From: Deltaproteobacteria bacterium
GTDB lineage: Bacteria; Desulfobacterota; Syntrophia; Syntrophales; UBA2210
DNA: 13,570 bases
Assembly: GCA_016935935.1 (NCBI GenBank)
Contig: JAFGPZ010000165.1
Location: 1 to 13,570, forward strand
Direction: 5' to 3'
Shown here: piece by piece, positions 1 through 8,116 of the stretch
Numbering within the stretch: the stretch's first letter is position 1
Layout: each line of letters starts with the position of its first letter
Position numbers and translations under genes: made by a program
Notes under the pieces: model-generated
The model's database searches: none
The model's input: the letters and a program-made list of their open reading frames with translations, nothing else
Told to the model about the DNA's origin: nothing

Positions 1-146
1 GGCTCAAGCGTCGGAAGTCTTACCACGCGACACTGGAGTTTGTCGTATCCGCCATTGCCGGCGGTGACAACCGCCTTCATCGTTTTCCCACCGTCCCGCG
101 GATCAAATCGGTCGTCTTTTGGATCGGTATCCCACGTACTGCTCAT
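1..146 (-). CDS. MDR-family alcohol dehydrogenase / quinone oxidoreductase, N-terminal part only
   Basis: Only the first 48 codons lie in the window; the gene runs off the left edge. Residues 23 onward read MKAVVTAGNGGYDKLQ and then a V-x-x-P-x-L-E-P stretch. That is the usual N-terminal strand of zinc-type medium-chain dehydrogenases/reductases, which use NAD(P)H on alcohols, aldehydes or quinones. The start at 146 is supported by an AGGAAG ribosome site six bases upstream. It adds a 22-residue Asp/Arg-rich leader that such enzymes normally lack, so initiation at the internal ATG (position 80) is a real alternative, although the sequence before it is a weaker ribosome site. Zinc ligands and the Rossmann fold lie outside the window, so substrate and exact subfamily cannot be judged. 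It follows the serine dehydratase gene after about 215 bases. Confidence 0.7.
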   Translation of the reverse strand, partial: MSSTWDTDPKDDRFDPRDGGKTMKAVVTAGNGGYDKLQCRVVRLPTLE

Positions 147-361
147 GTCGAATCTTCCTTTCATTTCTAGGACGCGCTCGGGCCGTTACAGTCGGGTACA
201 TAAAAGTAACTCTGCCAATATTGTGGCCCGTGCCATCAGTACCCTGCGTTGACCTGTTCAAATTGATGCGCACCGGCTTGGGCCGCCGTTTTGCCATTGA
301 TGTTCCTCTCAAAAAGTGGACTGTTATTTGTAGTAACTTACCTGTTGATCAAATTCAACAC

Positions 362-1870
362 CTAACAGTCTACCATAGTCACTCCCAGCCCGCCGGTTCC
401 CATCTCTCTATAAGCCTGTGGCAGGGCTTTCCCGGTCTCCAACATAGCTGCTATTACCCGGTCCAGGTCTTCCCAGTGCTGAGAGGTAATTTCGTTTGTT
501 GCCATTAGATAGGCGTTGTAGGCTTTAACTGCTCCGAAAGCGTTCCGCTCAATACAGGGAATCAGGACGAAGCCTCCCACCGGATCACAGGACATGCCCA
601 GATGATGTTCCAGTGCGATAGTTGCCGCCACCTCGGTGGCCTCAAGGGAGGCTCCGCTGGCATACGTGATCATGGCAGCTGCCATGGCTGAAGCAACGCC
701 GATCTCTCCCTGGCAACCAACCTCGGCACCGGCAACACTGGCATTATTTTTACACAGGAAACCAACCAGAGCCGCTGCCAACAGTCCTTTACGTATGGTG
801 TCCTGCGAGTACTTCAGGTGGTGTTTCATCACGTACGCTATCGCCGGTATGGTACCGGCCGATCCAAGAGTGGGTGCGGTTACGGCAAGCCTGCCGGCAG
901 CATTGCCTTCAGAAACGGCGAGAGCGTAACTGCTGAGCATCCCCATGAAGTTGTCACCACCCTTCATTTTCAGTGCCTGTTGATGGATACGATTGGCCTT
1001 GCGATGAAATTCGAAAGGTCCGGGAAGTACGCCTTCCTCCTGCAGACCCTGGTGCACTCCATTCTCCATGGTTTCGAGTACAAGGTCGAGGTGGGTCAGT
1101 ATGTCCTTTTCACTCATATTCATAACAGCTATATCGTTTTCCATTATGATTTCGTGCAGGTTTTTTTTTCGCTCTGCTGCCAAGCGACAGAACGCGGTCA
1201 TGCTGCCATAAGAATAAACCGGCTTGCCCCGAACTTCGGGCTTTTGACCCTTCCACTGAAAGAAGCCTCCGCCGGTAGAGTAATATTCCCGCGAGAAAAT
1301 CTCTGCGTCCGCGCCATCGACCAGCCTCATTACCAACGTGTTGACAAAAGGAAAGTTGTGCTCGACCTTATCCCAGACGATAGTGCTGTGGCCAATGGTA
1401 AAATTCACACCGCTGATCGTGGTGTTGTATGTTTTCTTTTCATCGGCAAGCTCCTCCATCAGCCTGGTATCACAGGTCTCCGGCTTCTGTCCAAGGAGGC
1501 CGGCGATGATGGCGCGATCGGTTCGATGCCCCCTGCCGGTACTACTCAGGCTGCCGTACAGCCGTGCCTCGATTTTCTTTGTGCCGGTCAGTTTTTCCCT
1601 GGGAAGTTTAGTTAACGCTTCTCTGAAGTCAGCGGCTATTCTGAGAGGGGCGATAGTATGGGAACTGGAAGGACCCGGGCCGATCTTGAAAAAATCGCTT
1701 AGGGATGTCTGGATAACTCCATCGGGAGCACCGTTATAACACCTGACCCCGGTTCTGCCCGTAAAGGCAGAGGCTGGAATGCCCCGTGCACAGGATGGGA
1801 CTCCTTTCAAAATGACGCCGATGCCTGCGGAAGAAATAAGTGCTGTCTTGATAAAATCGCGTCGATCCAT
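362..1870 (-). CDS. L-serine ammonia-lyase (L-serine dehydratase), iron-sulfur type, with Tat signal
   Basis: This enzyme deaminates L-serine to pyruvate and ammonia. The 502 residues hold an N-terminal beta domain (about 56-230, starting SLSDFFKIGPGPSSSHT) and an alpha domain (about 250-502). Cys386 (GAEVGCQGE), Cys428 (MSCDPVGG) and Cys439 (IPCIERNAFG) are spaced 42 and 11 residues apart, as in single-chain bacterial enzymes where they bind the [4Fe-4S] cluster. The last residue, Cys502, matches the C-terminal cysteine that caps the fourth iron in the Legionella enzyme. Unusually, about 50 extra residues precede the domain and begin MDRRDFIKTALISSAG, a twin-arginine (Tat) signal pattern with a hydrophobic stretch. 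The family is normally about 455 residues and cytoplasmic. An ideal AAGGAGGT lies six bases before the ATG. Family assignment is firm; export is inferred from the signal alone. Confidence 0.95.
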   Translation of the reverse strand: MDRRDFIKTALISSAGIGVILKGVPSCARGIPASAFTGRTGVRCYNGAPDGVIQTSLSDFFKIGPGPSSSHTIAPLRIAADFREALTKLPREKLTGTKKIEARLYGSLSSTGRGHRTDRAIIAGLLGQKPETCDTRLMEELADEKKTYNTTISGVNFTIGHSTIVWDKVEHNFPFVNTLVMRLVDGADAEIFSREYYSTGGGFFQWKGQKPEVRGKPVYSYGSMTAFCRLAAERKKNLHEIIMENDIAVMNMSEKDILTHLDLVLETMENGVHQGLQEEGVLPGPFEFHRKANRIHQQALKMKGGDNFMGMLSSYALAVSEGNAAGRLAVTAPTLGSAGTIPAIAYVMKHHLKYSQDTIRKGLLAAALVGFLCKNNASVAGAEVGCQGEIGVASAMAAAMITYASGASLEATEVAATIALEHHLGMSCDPVGGFVLIPCIERNAFGAVKAYNAYLMATNEITSQHWEDLDRVIAAMLETGKALPQAYREMGTGGLGVTMVDC

Positions 1871-1876
1871 AATGAT

Positions 1877-1884
1877 ACCTCCTT
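1877..1884 (-). promoter_or_regulatory. Ribosome binding site of the serine dehydratase gene
   Basis: A full AAGGAGGT Shine-Dalgarno core lies six bases before the ATG at 1870. It matters because it fixes the start upstream of the twin-arginine motif, so the Tat-like leader is part of the translated protein and not an over-long gene call. Confidence 0.85.
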
Positions 1885-2121
1885 GTTAATTCTAAGCAAC
1901 TATAAAATATCTGATACTGAATTATTACGAGCGTTTTACCTGATTACAGGGACGCTGTACTTAGCAATCATGCTGAGATCAAAGGGAAGGGACAATCCGA
2001 CTTTTCACGGGGCCATCAATCTTAAACCTTCCGTCAAAACAATATCCTTATAGATTTTCCGAAACAATGCGGGATGAACTCCAGATCCGGTGGACGTTGC
2101 TGTAACTTGCGCCGGGGGGTC

Positions 2122-3642
2122 TTAGTTATCCCTGCCCGACACTTCCTTGATCTCGTATTTCCACCCTTCGATCAGCAGAAAACCCGGATGAGACATTGTG
2201 GTGTCACACAAAATCGCCGCGTCCTGTATTCCCATGGCAAGCATTATCGGTTCCGAAGCAGGCGGCGTCAGCGGTATATCGATATCTTTTTGAATAACCA
2301 GCCGATAGGGATCCATGTTTCCAAAGAAATAATCTTTATATTCCTTTTTTTCTTTCTCGGTCAATGTCGGGAGGTAATCAACTGCCTGGGCTACCGATGT
2401 GTCCACAGGGATCCAGCCGTAATTAGGAAGATAGAATTCCGCCCAGAAATGGCCGCTTGCTGTTCCCTTTTTGATGATCTGAAATCCACCGGTTGTCCGT
2501 GCGGGTATGCCCACGGCACGGCATAAAGCGCTGAAATATGAACTCTGAGCACCACAGTCGCCGTAACGGTTCTTATGAACGTAAACGGATTCAGGATATC
2601 GCCGGGCATCGAGACTGTAATGGGGCATGAAACTGTAGTAAACCTGACTGACCACATAGTCGTAAATCTTCCGTGCCGCCCTGTACGGGTTGGCTTCGTT
2701 TCCGATTACTTCTCTCGCTCTCTCCGTTATCCCCCATTCCGTAATGGTATTGGCCCGAGATGCCGTATATTTCCGATAAAGAGCGCTGTTCACATCATAG
2801 GAACCAACATCATCAGGATTGATCTTAAATCGCTGTGTATAGTGTTTGAAGGTAAAGCCAGTGGTTATTACCAGATCCTTCTTCAGCTTATCGAGGGGTA
2901 CTTCCATGTAGGCAAGTCCCAGTTCGGTATCGATCCGGGGGGGAAGCTTTACGTATTCCTGTGGTGATATGGTAATGTCTTTGACATCCGTCTGTGATCC
3001 CGTCAGGATCGGCAGGGGTATCCACAATTGCACCGTGCCCCCCTGAGGAAGTTCCTGCCGCTTGATTGTCAATGTCCACGTACCCCGGTAAACGACGGGT
3101 TTCTTATAGGGATACACGGCGCCGCGCGGTAATATCTCCCGGGTGTTATCATCGATGAGCCTCTTGATTATGGTGTAATAGAGCGTGTATCCTTCTTGGA
3201 TTTGTTTGAAAGACCGGCCCACGTCGTAATTTCGAAAGGTAAAGTTTTTGTCAACGGAGAGGAAATACCGAGGTTCCCCGTCTATGGTCAATCTCTCCAC
3301 GTTCGGTTCTTTGAGCCAGGCGTCAATCCGTTTCTCAGCCGCCTGGGGAGCTATTTTTTTTATCGCCTCTTTCGCCTGTGCCTTCGTATACGGATATTCA
3401 TATCTGATCTTTTGAACTCTTCCGTATCCGACCCGACATCTCATGGCTTTTTCTTTCTCGTTATTATCGAAATAGATCCGCATGGCCTCCTGGTAGAGAT
3501 CGGCGGCCTCGGTCAACTGGAAGGCCGTCTCCAGGCGTATCGCCTTCCGGTACAGATCATCAGCGTTTGACGCTGCCAGAGATGCCGTTGCCGACAGACA
3601 TACAATTGTGAGAATTACAATACATCGCCAGACGTGCTTCAT
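2122..3642 (-). CDS. Exported transglutaminase-like cysteine peptidase-fold protein
   Basis: A 506-residue protein with a Sec signal peptide (about residues 1-24, ending SATASLAA). It is followed by a helical, TPR-like stretch (about 25-80), a beta-rich middle region (about 115-275) and a transglutaminase-like core. The core holds the triad Cys363 in YGDCGAQSS, His398 in SGHFWAEFY and Asp414 in WIPVDTS, in the order and spacing of the transglut_core fold. Bacterial members are usually peptidases or amide-bond hydrolases rather than cross-linkers; the substrate here is unknown. The reading frame is open 11 codons further upstream, but the ATG at 3642 has an AAAGGAG site and directly starts the signal peptide. 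It lies 121 bases after dacB and may be co-transcribed with it. Its C-terminal motif DPYRLVIQKDIDIPL recurs in a remnant at 9408-9497. Confidence 0.88.
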   Translation of the reverse strand: MKHVWRCIVILTIVCLSATASLAASNADDLYRKAIRLETAFQLTEAADLYQEAMRIYFDNNEKEKAMRCRVGYGRVQKIRYEYPYTKAQAKEAIKKIAPQAAEKRIDAWLKEPNVERLTIDGEPRYFLSVDKNFTFRNYDVGRSFKQIQEGYTLYYTIIKRLIDDNTREILPRGAVYPYKKPVVYRGTWTLTIKRQELPQGGTVQLWIPLPILTGSQTDVKDITISPQEYVKLPPRIDTELGLAYMEVPLDKLKKDLVITTGFTFKHYTQRFKINPDDVGSYDVNSALYRKYTASRANTITEWGITERAREVIGNEANPYRAARKIYDYVVSQVYYSFMPHYSLDARRYPESVYVHKNRYGDCGAQSSYFSALCRAVGIPARTTGGFQIIKKGTASGHFWAEFYLPNYGWIPVDTSVAQAVDYLPTLTEKEKKEYKDYFFGNMDPYRLVIQKDIDIPLTPPASEPIMLAMGIQDAAILCDTTMSHPGFLLIEGWKYEIKEVSGRDN

Positions 3643-3650
3643 TGTTTCTT

Positions 3651-3657
3651 CTCCTTT
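3651..3657 (-). promoter_or_regulatory. Ribosome binding site that sets the transglutaminase-like start
   Basis: AAAGGAG lies eight bases upstream of the ATG at 3642. It favours that start over the in-frame ATG at 3675, which would add eleven charged residues before the signal peptide. Confidence 0.75.
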
Positions 3658-3763
3658 CTGATTAGTGGGTAACATCTAAAAGGTTTTACATGGTTTAAAA
3701 CTTGAATTAATATCCACATCCTCTTTTCTTCTTCAGAGCTCCTCAGTTCATGAGACTGTTGAT

Positions 3764-5326
3764 TTATTCGGCAAGGTATACGGCTTCCGAAATTTTTCCA
3801 AGGTCATTCCCCACTCTTAACATGTCATCGAGTTCTTGTATGGGTACATTATTTACGTAAACCGCAAATGCCAGTTTGCGACCACCTGATGTTGTTATAT
3901 AGCCCGCCAATCCCTTCACCAGGAGAATGGGGCGTTCATTCAAAAGATCCCCCTGAACAATTGTACCTGTCTTGGCGCATACTTTGCCTCTGGCTGGACT
4001 ATCGGGTGGAACTGAATGGGCCAGTGAGCCGTCTACACCGAGTACCGGCAAGGCATCGTGATAAGCCTTAAAACATGGACGGGTTGTCATGTATCTTAAA
4101 AGCTGGACCGCAGCCCGTGGTGTAATTAGATCGCTCCGCTCCCCGCCCTGACCATCGGCGAGTGAAATAGATTTAATATCTACACCGGCCCGCTCAAGGA
4201 AACCTCTTTCAAAGGCCATCCCCTCTTCAAAAGTGTATTTTCCGTTCTTTGCCGCAACTAAAAGGGGGGTAATATCTGCACCAAGATTATGACTGACTTT
4301 CAAAATCAGTTTTACCGTTTCGGAATAGGGGGGTGATTTCAACAAGGCCACCCTTTGCATTTTTTTATAAGCATTTTTTTCAGGTAGCCGGTCGGAAGGG
4401 TTTTCGCCGTATGATGAAATATCTACCTTAACATTTGCCCGTCGAAGCGCCTCAACAAGAAGTGTTCGGGCAAAAGAGGCAGGGTCTTCAACCTGCCAGA
4501 CACGAATTGACGGCTTCTGTTTAGCCGGTATTTGTCCGCTGACTAAAATTCTGTTAGGGCCGCCAGATGTAATAAGGATAAGGGGCTTTTCCGTTGAGGC
4601 TACGGTTTTTACCTGAGTGTCAACCCGGTAGGCCGATGTGCGAGGGCGCCATTTGACAGTCGCGTCCATCCCGGGTTCAGACGGTGTTATCACAAAATCA
4701 ATGAGATTATCATTGACGGTGATGGGTGTTCTGATGAAACCATGTCCGGCCGTGCTTGCTTCAAACAGACGATCATCAATAATTACGTCACCACACACCC
4801 GTTTGATACCGGAAGCTGCTACCTGCGAGGCCAGATTGTTAATCCCCGCCAGTGGATCCTGTTCGGTCAACACTGCCGACAGGGGTCCGTCCATGCCTGC
4901 GTCCGTATGATCCATTTCGGTAAACGCTATGTGACCGCTAACATCCGTACGACCTCCTAGGGTCAGATCACCGCTGGCCACCAGTATAAGATCACCTTTC
5001 AATTCACCTGCGGAATTTACAGGCGCGGTGCGATATATGGGAGTTTCAAATTGGTAATCTGCTCCGAAAGTGTCAAGCCCGGCAGCCATTGTAAACAGTT
5101 TTGTAGTGGATGCCGGAGCAAAAAGTTTGTCTGCGTTTAGCTCATAAATTGTCTTCCCCGTTTTAAGCTCTGTCACTAAAATCCCCCATTGAGAGTGAAC
5201 GTACCGGGGTGCATCAATAATTGACTGTATCTTACGGGGCAGTTGAGTCCCGGCGTGCAGCATTACCGGTATCGATAAAAACCATATAATAACTGACAAA
5301 ACAATCATCCTGTTTTTTAAACACAT
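3764..5326 (-). CDS. dacB: D-alanyl-D-alanine carboxypeptidase/endopeptidase (PBP4, peptidase family S13)
   Basis: This periplasmic penicillin-binding protein trims or cleaves D-Ala-containing peptide stems and cross-links of peptidoglycan. It has 520 residues with an N-terminal Sec signal or anchor (about 6-25). The three penicillin-binding motifs are present in order: Ser73-Thr-Thr-Lys76 (SxxK, in FAPASTTKLF), Ser345-His-Asn347 (SxN, in KVSHNLGAD) and Lys452-Thr-Gly454 (KTG, in CAKTGTIVQG). The long insert between SxxK and SxN (about 110-310) is the extra domain that separates S13 enzymes from other D,D-peptidases. DGQGGERSDLITP (391-403) matches the usual DGSGLSR-type segment, with GG replacing the common S-G-L. 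An AGGAAAGGA ribosome site precedes the ATG. It follows the lipoprotein gene after 62 bases, so a shared transcript is plausible. Confidence 0.93.
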   Translation of the reverse strand: MCLKNRMIVLSVIIWFLSIPVMLHAGTQLPRKIQSIIDAPRYVHSQWGILVTELKTGKTIYELNADKLFAPASTTKLFTMAAGLDTFGADYQFETPIYRTAPVNSAGELKGDLILVASGDLTLGGRTDVSGHIAFTEMDHTDAGMDGPLSAVLTEQDPLAGINNLASQVAASGIKRVCGDVIIDDRLFEASTAGHGFIRTPITVNDNLIDFVITPSEPGMDATVKWRPRTSAYRVDTQVKTVASTEKPLILITSGGPNRILVSGQIPAKQKPSIRVWQVEDPASFARTLLVEALRRANVKVDISSYGENPSDRLPEKNAYKKMQRVALLKSPPYSETVKLILKVSHNLGADITPLLVAAKNGKYTFEEGMAFERGFLERAGVDIKSISLADGQGGERSDLITPRAAVQLLRYMTTRPCFKAYHDALPVLGVDGSLAHSVPPDSPARGKVCAKTGTIVQGDLLNERPILLVKGLAGYITTSGGRKLAFAVYVNNVPIQELDDMLRVGNDLGKISEAVYLAE

Positions 5327-5388
5327 AATCAGTCCTTTCCTGTTATCATTGAATAAAAAATTTGCCTGCTATCTGTAACAGATCAAGA

Positions 5389-6537
5389 CTACTGATTTAC
5401 CGGCAGCGTTAACAGTGGCTGGGCCGTGTGCAGTTCTCCCGCCTGGAGGGAGAAGATCATTCCTACAAGCACGAAATACGCCTTGGACCGGGCATCATCG
5501 TCCGCTATGTAATACCAGCGCCCCCGGTAAAAAACAGACACATACGCATCACCTGGCCGTGCAGAGCTGCTTCTCACATTAATAAGACCCAGATGCAATC
5601 CTTTGCGCTTCATTATATTTTCTCCTAGAGGTTCAAAGTCCTGTGTCAGTCCCATTTTAACATCCTTTCCCGGCACCTCTACATTCCGCGCAAGGTCATA
5701 CAGCATGCCAAAGCAACTCTTAAACTTAATGGGTACTTCATTGCATCTTTCCGTTCCCCTAAGACCAATGGTAAGGTCCCTGGCTGGTGTCAGTTTGATG
5801 CTTGAGATGAGCTTGCCGTCCGGAGCGTTGATCCTCTCAGGTTTGATTTCAAGAAGATTTTCAACTTCTTCGGCCTCTTTCGGTCCGGCATATCGTAACT
5901 GCATAGTGCCCTTTCCTTCCTTATCTATACCGACTAACTCAATGTCACCGCGCGATTGCATTTGGCGAAATATTTCTGCAAGATCGAGAAATTTACCATA
6001 CGGGTCGGCTACGCTTTTCGCCATGTCGGGTTCGAAATTGTGAAGTTCACCGATCCGCTGCACGATGGTCCACATAAGAGAGTCGATACTCCACCCTACA
6101 CGCGTTAGGAGAAGAAACCTATCCAGAGAAATCTCTTCCATGAGCTGTTTCACCGCCTGCTCCCCCTGGACCGGCGTGTAGGTAATGGTAGGTTTTTCTC
6201 CATAACCGGCACCGAGAGACGGTGACGCGTAATTTGCGAATGCATCGCTTCCCTTACTAAAGATTGTCCCCGCCAGCCCCGCATCGACCGTATAACTGAA
6301 TGATGAAGATATGGAGCCCACCTGAAGGAAAAACAGCGGCTCGTAATATTTCGCACGGACCAGATTAATGAGGAGTTCTTCATTGTTGCTCTTCTGAATG
6401 CTAACGTTGTAATCGAGACGATTCCCTTTGAGAGCTTTCGGCCCCAGGGAACAACCGCTCATAGAAAAACACACCATTAACATGAAAAGTGCGGGATACA
6501 CTACGCCTCTTGCTCGTGTCGACATAGTCATTCGCAT
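5389..6537 (-). CDS. Lipoprotein of unknown function
   Basis: A 382-residue protein with a signal sequence (about 10-28) ending in a lipobox-like MSGC with Cys29, so it is probably lipid-anchored in the envelope. I do not assign a domain. The mature start (GPKALKGNRLDYNVSIQ, then EELLINLVRAKYYEPLFFLQ) resembles uncharacterised lipoproteins that I associate with Deltaproteobacteria such as Geobacter, recalled only from general pattern. The segment after residue 75 is rich in Ser, Gly and Ala (SISSSFSYTVDAGLAG), consistent with beta structure. The C-terminal third contains YVSVFYRGRWYYIADDD followed by a short hydrophobic strand. AAGGAGGG lies eight bases before the first ATG, so the longest start is preferred. 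It is the first gene of a likely lipoprotein-dacB unit. Confidence 0.75.
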   Translation of the reverse strand: MRMTMSTRARGVVYPALFMLMVCFSMSGCSLGPKALKGNRLDYNVSIQKSNNEELLINLVRAKYYEPLFFLQVGSISSSFSYTVDAGLAGTIFSKGSDAFANYASPSLGAGYGEKPTITYTPVQGEQAVKQLMEEISLDRFLLLTRVGWSIDSLMWTIVQRIGELHNFEPDMAKSVADPYGKFLDLAEIFRQMQSRGDIELVGIDKEGKGTMQLRYAGPKEAEEVENLLEIKPERINAPDGKLISSIKLTPARDLTIGLRGTERCNEVPIKFKSCFGMLYDLARNVEVPGKDVKMGLTQDFEPLGENIMKRKGLHLGLINVRSSSARPGDAYVSVFYRGRWYYIADDDARSKAYFVLVGMIFSLQAGELHTAQPLLTLPVNQ

Positions 6538-6592
6538 AAAATCAGCCCTCCTTATCCTGTCAGATTTTAATATGCATAATTGCCGTCATTTA

Positions 6593-6800
6593 TTAAAACC
6601 TCCATCCAAGCAGGTTATGGAAATTCAGCCACCATATGAACGCTACAAGTGCTGCTGTAACAAGTGTATAGTGTATCCGATCTTGGAATGTCCAATATTT
6701 TTTCACCCAGGCCAGTCCATTAAGAGGGATAACAAAAAAGCTAAACCACTTGCGATTGCAATCCAACCAGTTTGACTGGCTATTTTGTTCGACCAACCCG
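6593..6800 (-). pseudogene. Remnant of the C-terminal membrane region of a serine hydrolase, frameshifted
   Basis: From about 6715 down to the TAA at 6593-6595, one frame encodes AWVKKYWTFQDRIHYTLVTA, a hydrophobic helix and a final HNLLGWRF. This looks like the last transmembrane segment of long beta-lactamase-fold serine hydrolases, recalled from family pattern as a W..RIHYTLV...W.LN.WNLLG.R. ending. Upstream, a different frame encodes ASQTGWIAIASGLAFLLS, which reads as the preceding membrane helix but stops at a TGA near 6704. Two matching pieces in two frames indicate a frameshift around 6705-6725. No start codon with a ribosome site exists, and the open frame that includes the tail overlaps the 3' end of the intact hydrolase. 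Most likely it is debris of a third hydrolase copy or of a longer version of the upstream gene. Confidence 0.5.
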
Positions 6801-6857
6801 TGATTTTGCATCTGACGAGGGTTGAGCGTAGGATTGAGCACCGGGTCAGTAGTATGG

Positions 6858-7994
6858 TTATAATCCCGTCTCTTGTATGACTTTTTCCAGTATAGCTTTG
6901 GCCCTGAAAGTCTTTTCTGCGGCATCTCCGATCTGACCGTTTACGAGGATTGCGACATCATATCCATGATATCGCCCGACAAAAGAGGTATACATGTTGT
7001 TCACGTTACCCCCATGCCCGATTGGTCCATTCATGTTCATCACTCCGAAGCCGTAAAGGGGCAGCTTACCTGCGGCCGGTTTCATATTGAACTGCTCCGA
7101 ATGGGACTTTGGCGAGAGAAGCCGGCCCTCGACCAGGGCTTTTGCCCAGATAAGCTGATCGGCAACGGTGGAAACGATACCACCCGCCGTCCAGAAGATG
7201 GACGGATGTATCGTATAGGTTGAATCGATCACTTTCCCCTCGTCATAGAGATAGCCGTGCGCGTAAGGGGTGGGCATTTTCAGCTCCGTTAACATAAAGG
7301 TATGGGACATCCCCAGCGGCTGAAGAATTCTTCTTTTCATCTCATTACTTAAAGAGTTGTTAGTGACTTTCTCGATCAGCATGCCGAGGAGGATGTAGTT
7401 GACATTGGTGTAGTGAAATTCCCTGTCGGGCTCTATAGTATTCACTAGGCTGAACTTCACAAGCACCTCCGGCTTGCAGGCCCGGAGAGGATCGGGTGTC
7501 ATGAATTTTACAAACTCGGGATTTGGCCCATATGCCCCCAGGCCGCTTCGCATTTCCAAAAGATGCCGGATGGTGATTCGATTCTCACGAGGGACGAGGC
7601 CGGTCAGGTACTTCCCGATCGGATCGTCGAGCTTGATTAGCCCGTCGTCAACCAGTTGAAGAACCATCGTGGCTGTATAGGATTTTGTGGTACTCCCGAT
7701 CATGAAATACATGTCCTTGGAGATCGGCTTTTTAGTTTCAAGTTCGGCCAGGCCGCTCGTCCAGGTTTGTCTGTTCCCGTTCATGTCACCCAATGCCAAA
7801 ACTGCGCCGGGAACGTTGTACTCGGTCACAGCGTCATCAAGCGCGGTCTGCACGCGCTGGCCCATGGATGGATCGATCTGAGAAACGGATAGTTTGCAAT
7901 TCATTGCGCATCCCTGCAACGTCAACAGGAAAAAACCCAGACAAGCTGCCTGAATGAGCCAAAATCTTGTTTTCGATGGAATGTGATCTTTCAT
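6858..7994 (-). CDS. Serine hydrolase lipoprotein, class C beta-lactamase fold
   Basis: A 378-residue protein of the beta-lactamase/PBP-like superfamily (Pfam Beta-lactamase, PF00144), probably an esterase or a D-amino-acid-type peptidase; true beta-lactamase activity cannot be inferred. The signal (about 10-28) ends LQGC with Cys29 as probable lipid site. Motifs: Ser101-Thr-Thr-Lys104 (SxxK), Tyr195-Thr-Asn197 (YxN, in FHYTNVNYILLG) and the third-motif region IGHGGNVN (326-331, His327). The reading frame is open 43 codons upstream, but AAGGAGG sits six bases before the ATG at 7994 and that ATG begins the signal, so the shorter start is used. The longer frame would overlap the neighbouring gene. 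It is followed by the frameshifted membrane-segment remnant. A second hydrolase of the same fold lies 122 bases upstream but is clearly diverged. Confidence 0.9.
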   Translation of the reverse strand: MKDHIPSKTRFWLIQAACLGFFLLTLQGCAMNCKLSVSQIDPSMGQRVQTALDDAVTEYNVPGAVLALGDMNGNRQTWTSGLAELETKKPISKDMYFMIGSTTKSYTATMVLQLVDDGLIKLDDPIGKYLTGLVPRENRITIRHLLEMRSGLGAYGPNPEFVKFMTPDPLRACKPEVLVKFSLVNTIEPDREFHYTNVNYILLGMLIEKVTNNSLSNEMKRRILQPLGMSHTFMLTELKMPTPYAHGYLYDEGKVIDSTYTIHPSIFWTAGGIVSTVADQLIWAKALVEGRLLSPKSHSEQFNMKPAAGKLPLYGFGVMNMNGPIGHGGNVNNMYTSFVGRYHGYDVAILVNGQIGDAAEKTFRAKAILEKVIQETGL

Positions 7995-7999
7995 TATTT

Positions 8000-8006
8000 C
8001 CTCCTT
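8000..8006 (-). promoter_or_regulatory. Ribosome binding site that sets the first hydrolase start
   Basis: AAGGAGG lies five bases upstream of the ATG at 7994 and decides the start in favour of the signal-peptide-bearing form. The upstream in-frame ATG at 8123 would overlap the preceding gene by seven bases and add a basic, non-signal leader. Confidence 0.8.
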
Positions 8007-8064
8007 CACGATCTTTTTGTTATAACAAGTACTACTGATGTTTGAACTGAACAGCGAGGGTATT

Positions 8065-8084
8065 CCCCGCAACTTGTTGCGGGG
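8065..8084. repeat. Perfect 9-bp inverted repeat between the two hydrolase genes
   Basis: CCCCGCAAC and GTTGCGGGG are perfectly complementary around a two-base TT loop. It lies downstream of the AT-rich hydrolase gene and upstream of the next one. No T-run follows on the minus strand, so it is not a standard intrinsic terminator. It could stabilise or attenuate the transcript, or be a copy of a dispersed palindromic repeat; the window alone has only one copy. Confidence 0.65.
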
Positions 8085-8116
8085 GAACTTCAATTTTTCT
8101 CTCCTTTCGGCATTTT

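Noticed and set aside
103..297. A 64-codon minus-strand frame beginning MAKRRPKPVR, preceded by a fair GAGAGGAA ribosome site.
   Set aside because: It overlaps the dehydrogenase start by 44 bases, is extremely Arg-rich with no recognisable fold, and may be chance coding in the leader. If the dehydrogenase starts at position 80 instead, this frame would deserve another look.
345..360. Inverted repeat GTTGA/TCAAC just downstream of the serine dehydratase stop.
   Set aside because: The stem is only five base pairs of mostly A/T and no T-run follows, so a terminator cannot be supported.
818..1615. Long plus-strand open frame of 265 codons.
   Set aside because: It lies entirely opposite the serine dehydratase gene, whose motifs are complete. 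It has no ribosome site or recognisable domain.
1885..2121. Intergenic region between the serine dehydratase and the transglutaminase-like gene, searched for promoters and gene remnants.
   Set aside because: A TATTTT/TTATAG stretch near 1900 could be a -10 but has no matching -35. Short translated pieces are interrupted by stops and I recognise nothing reliably.
5340..5388. ATCTG/CAGAT hairpin after the lipoprotein stop with a T-run nearby, considered as a terminator.
   Set aside because: The stem is five base pairs and the T-run is about nine bases away. The short gap to dacB favours read-through.
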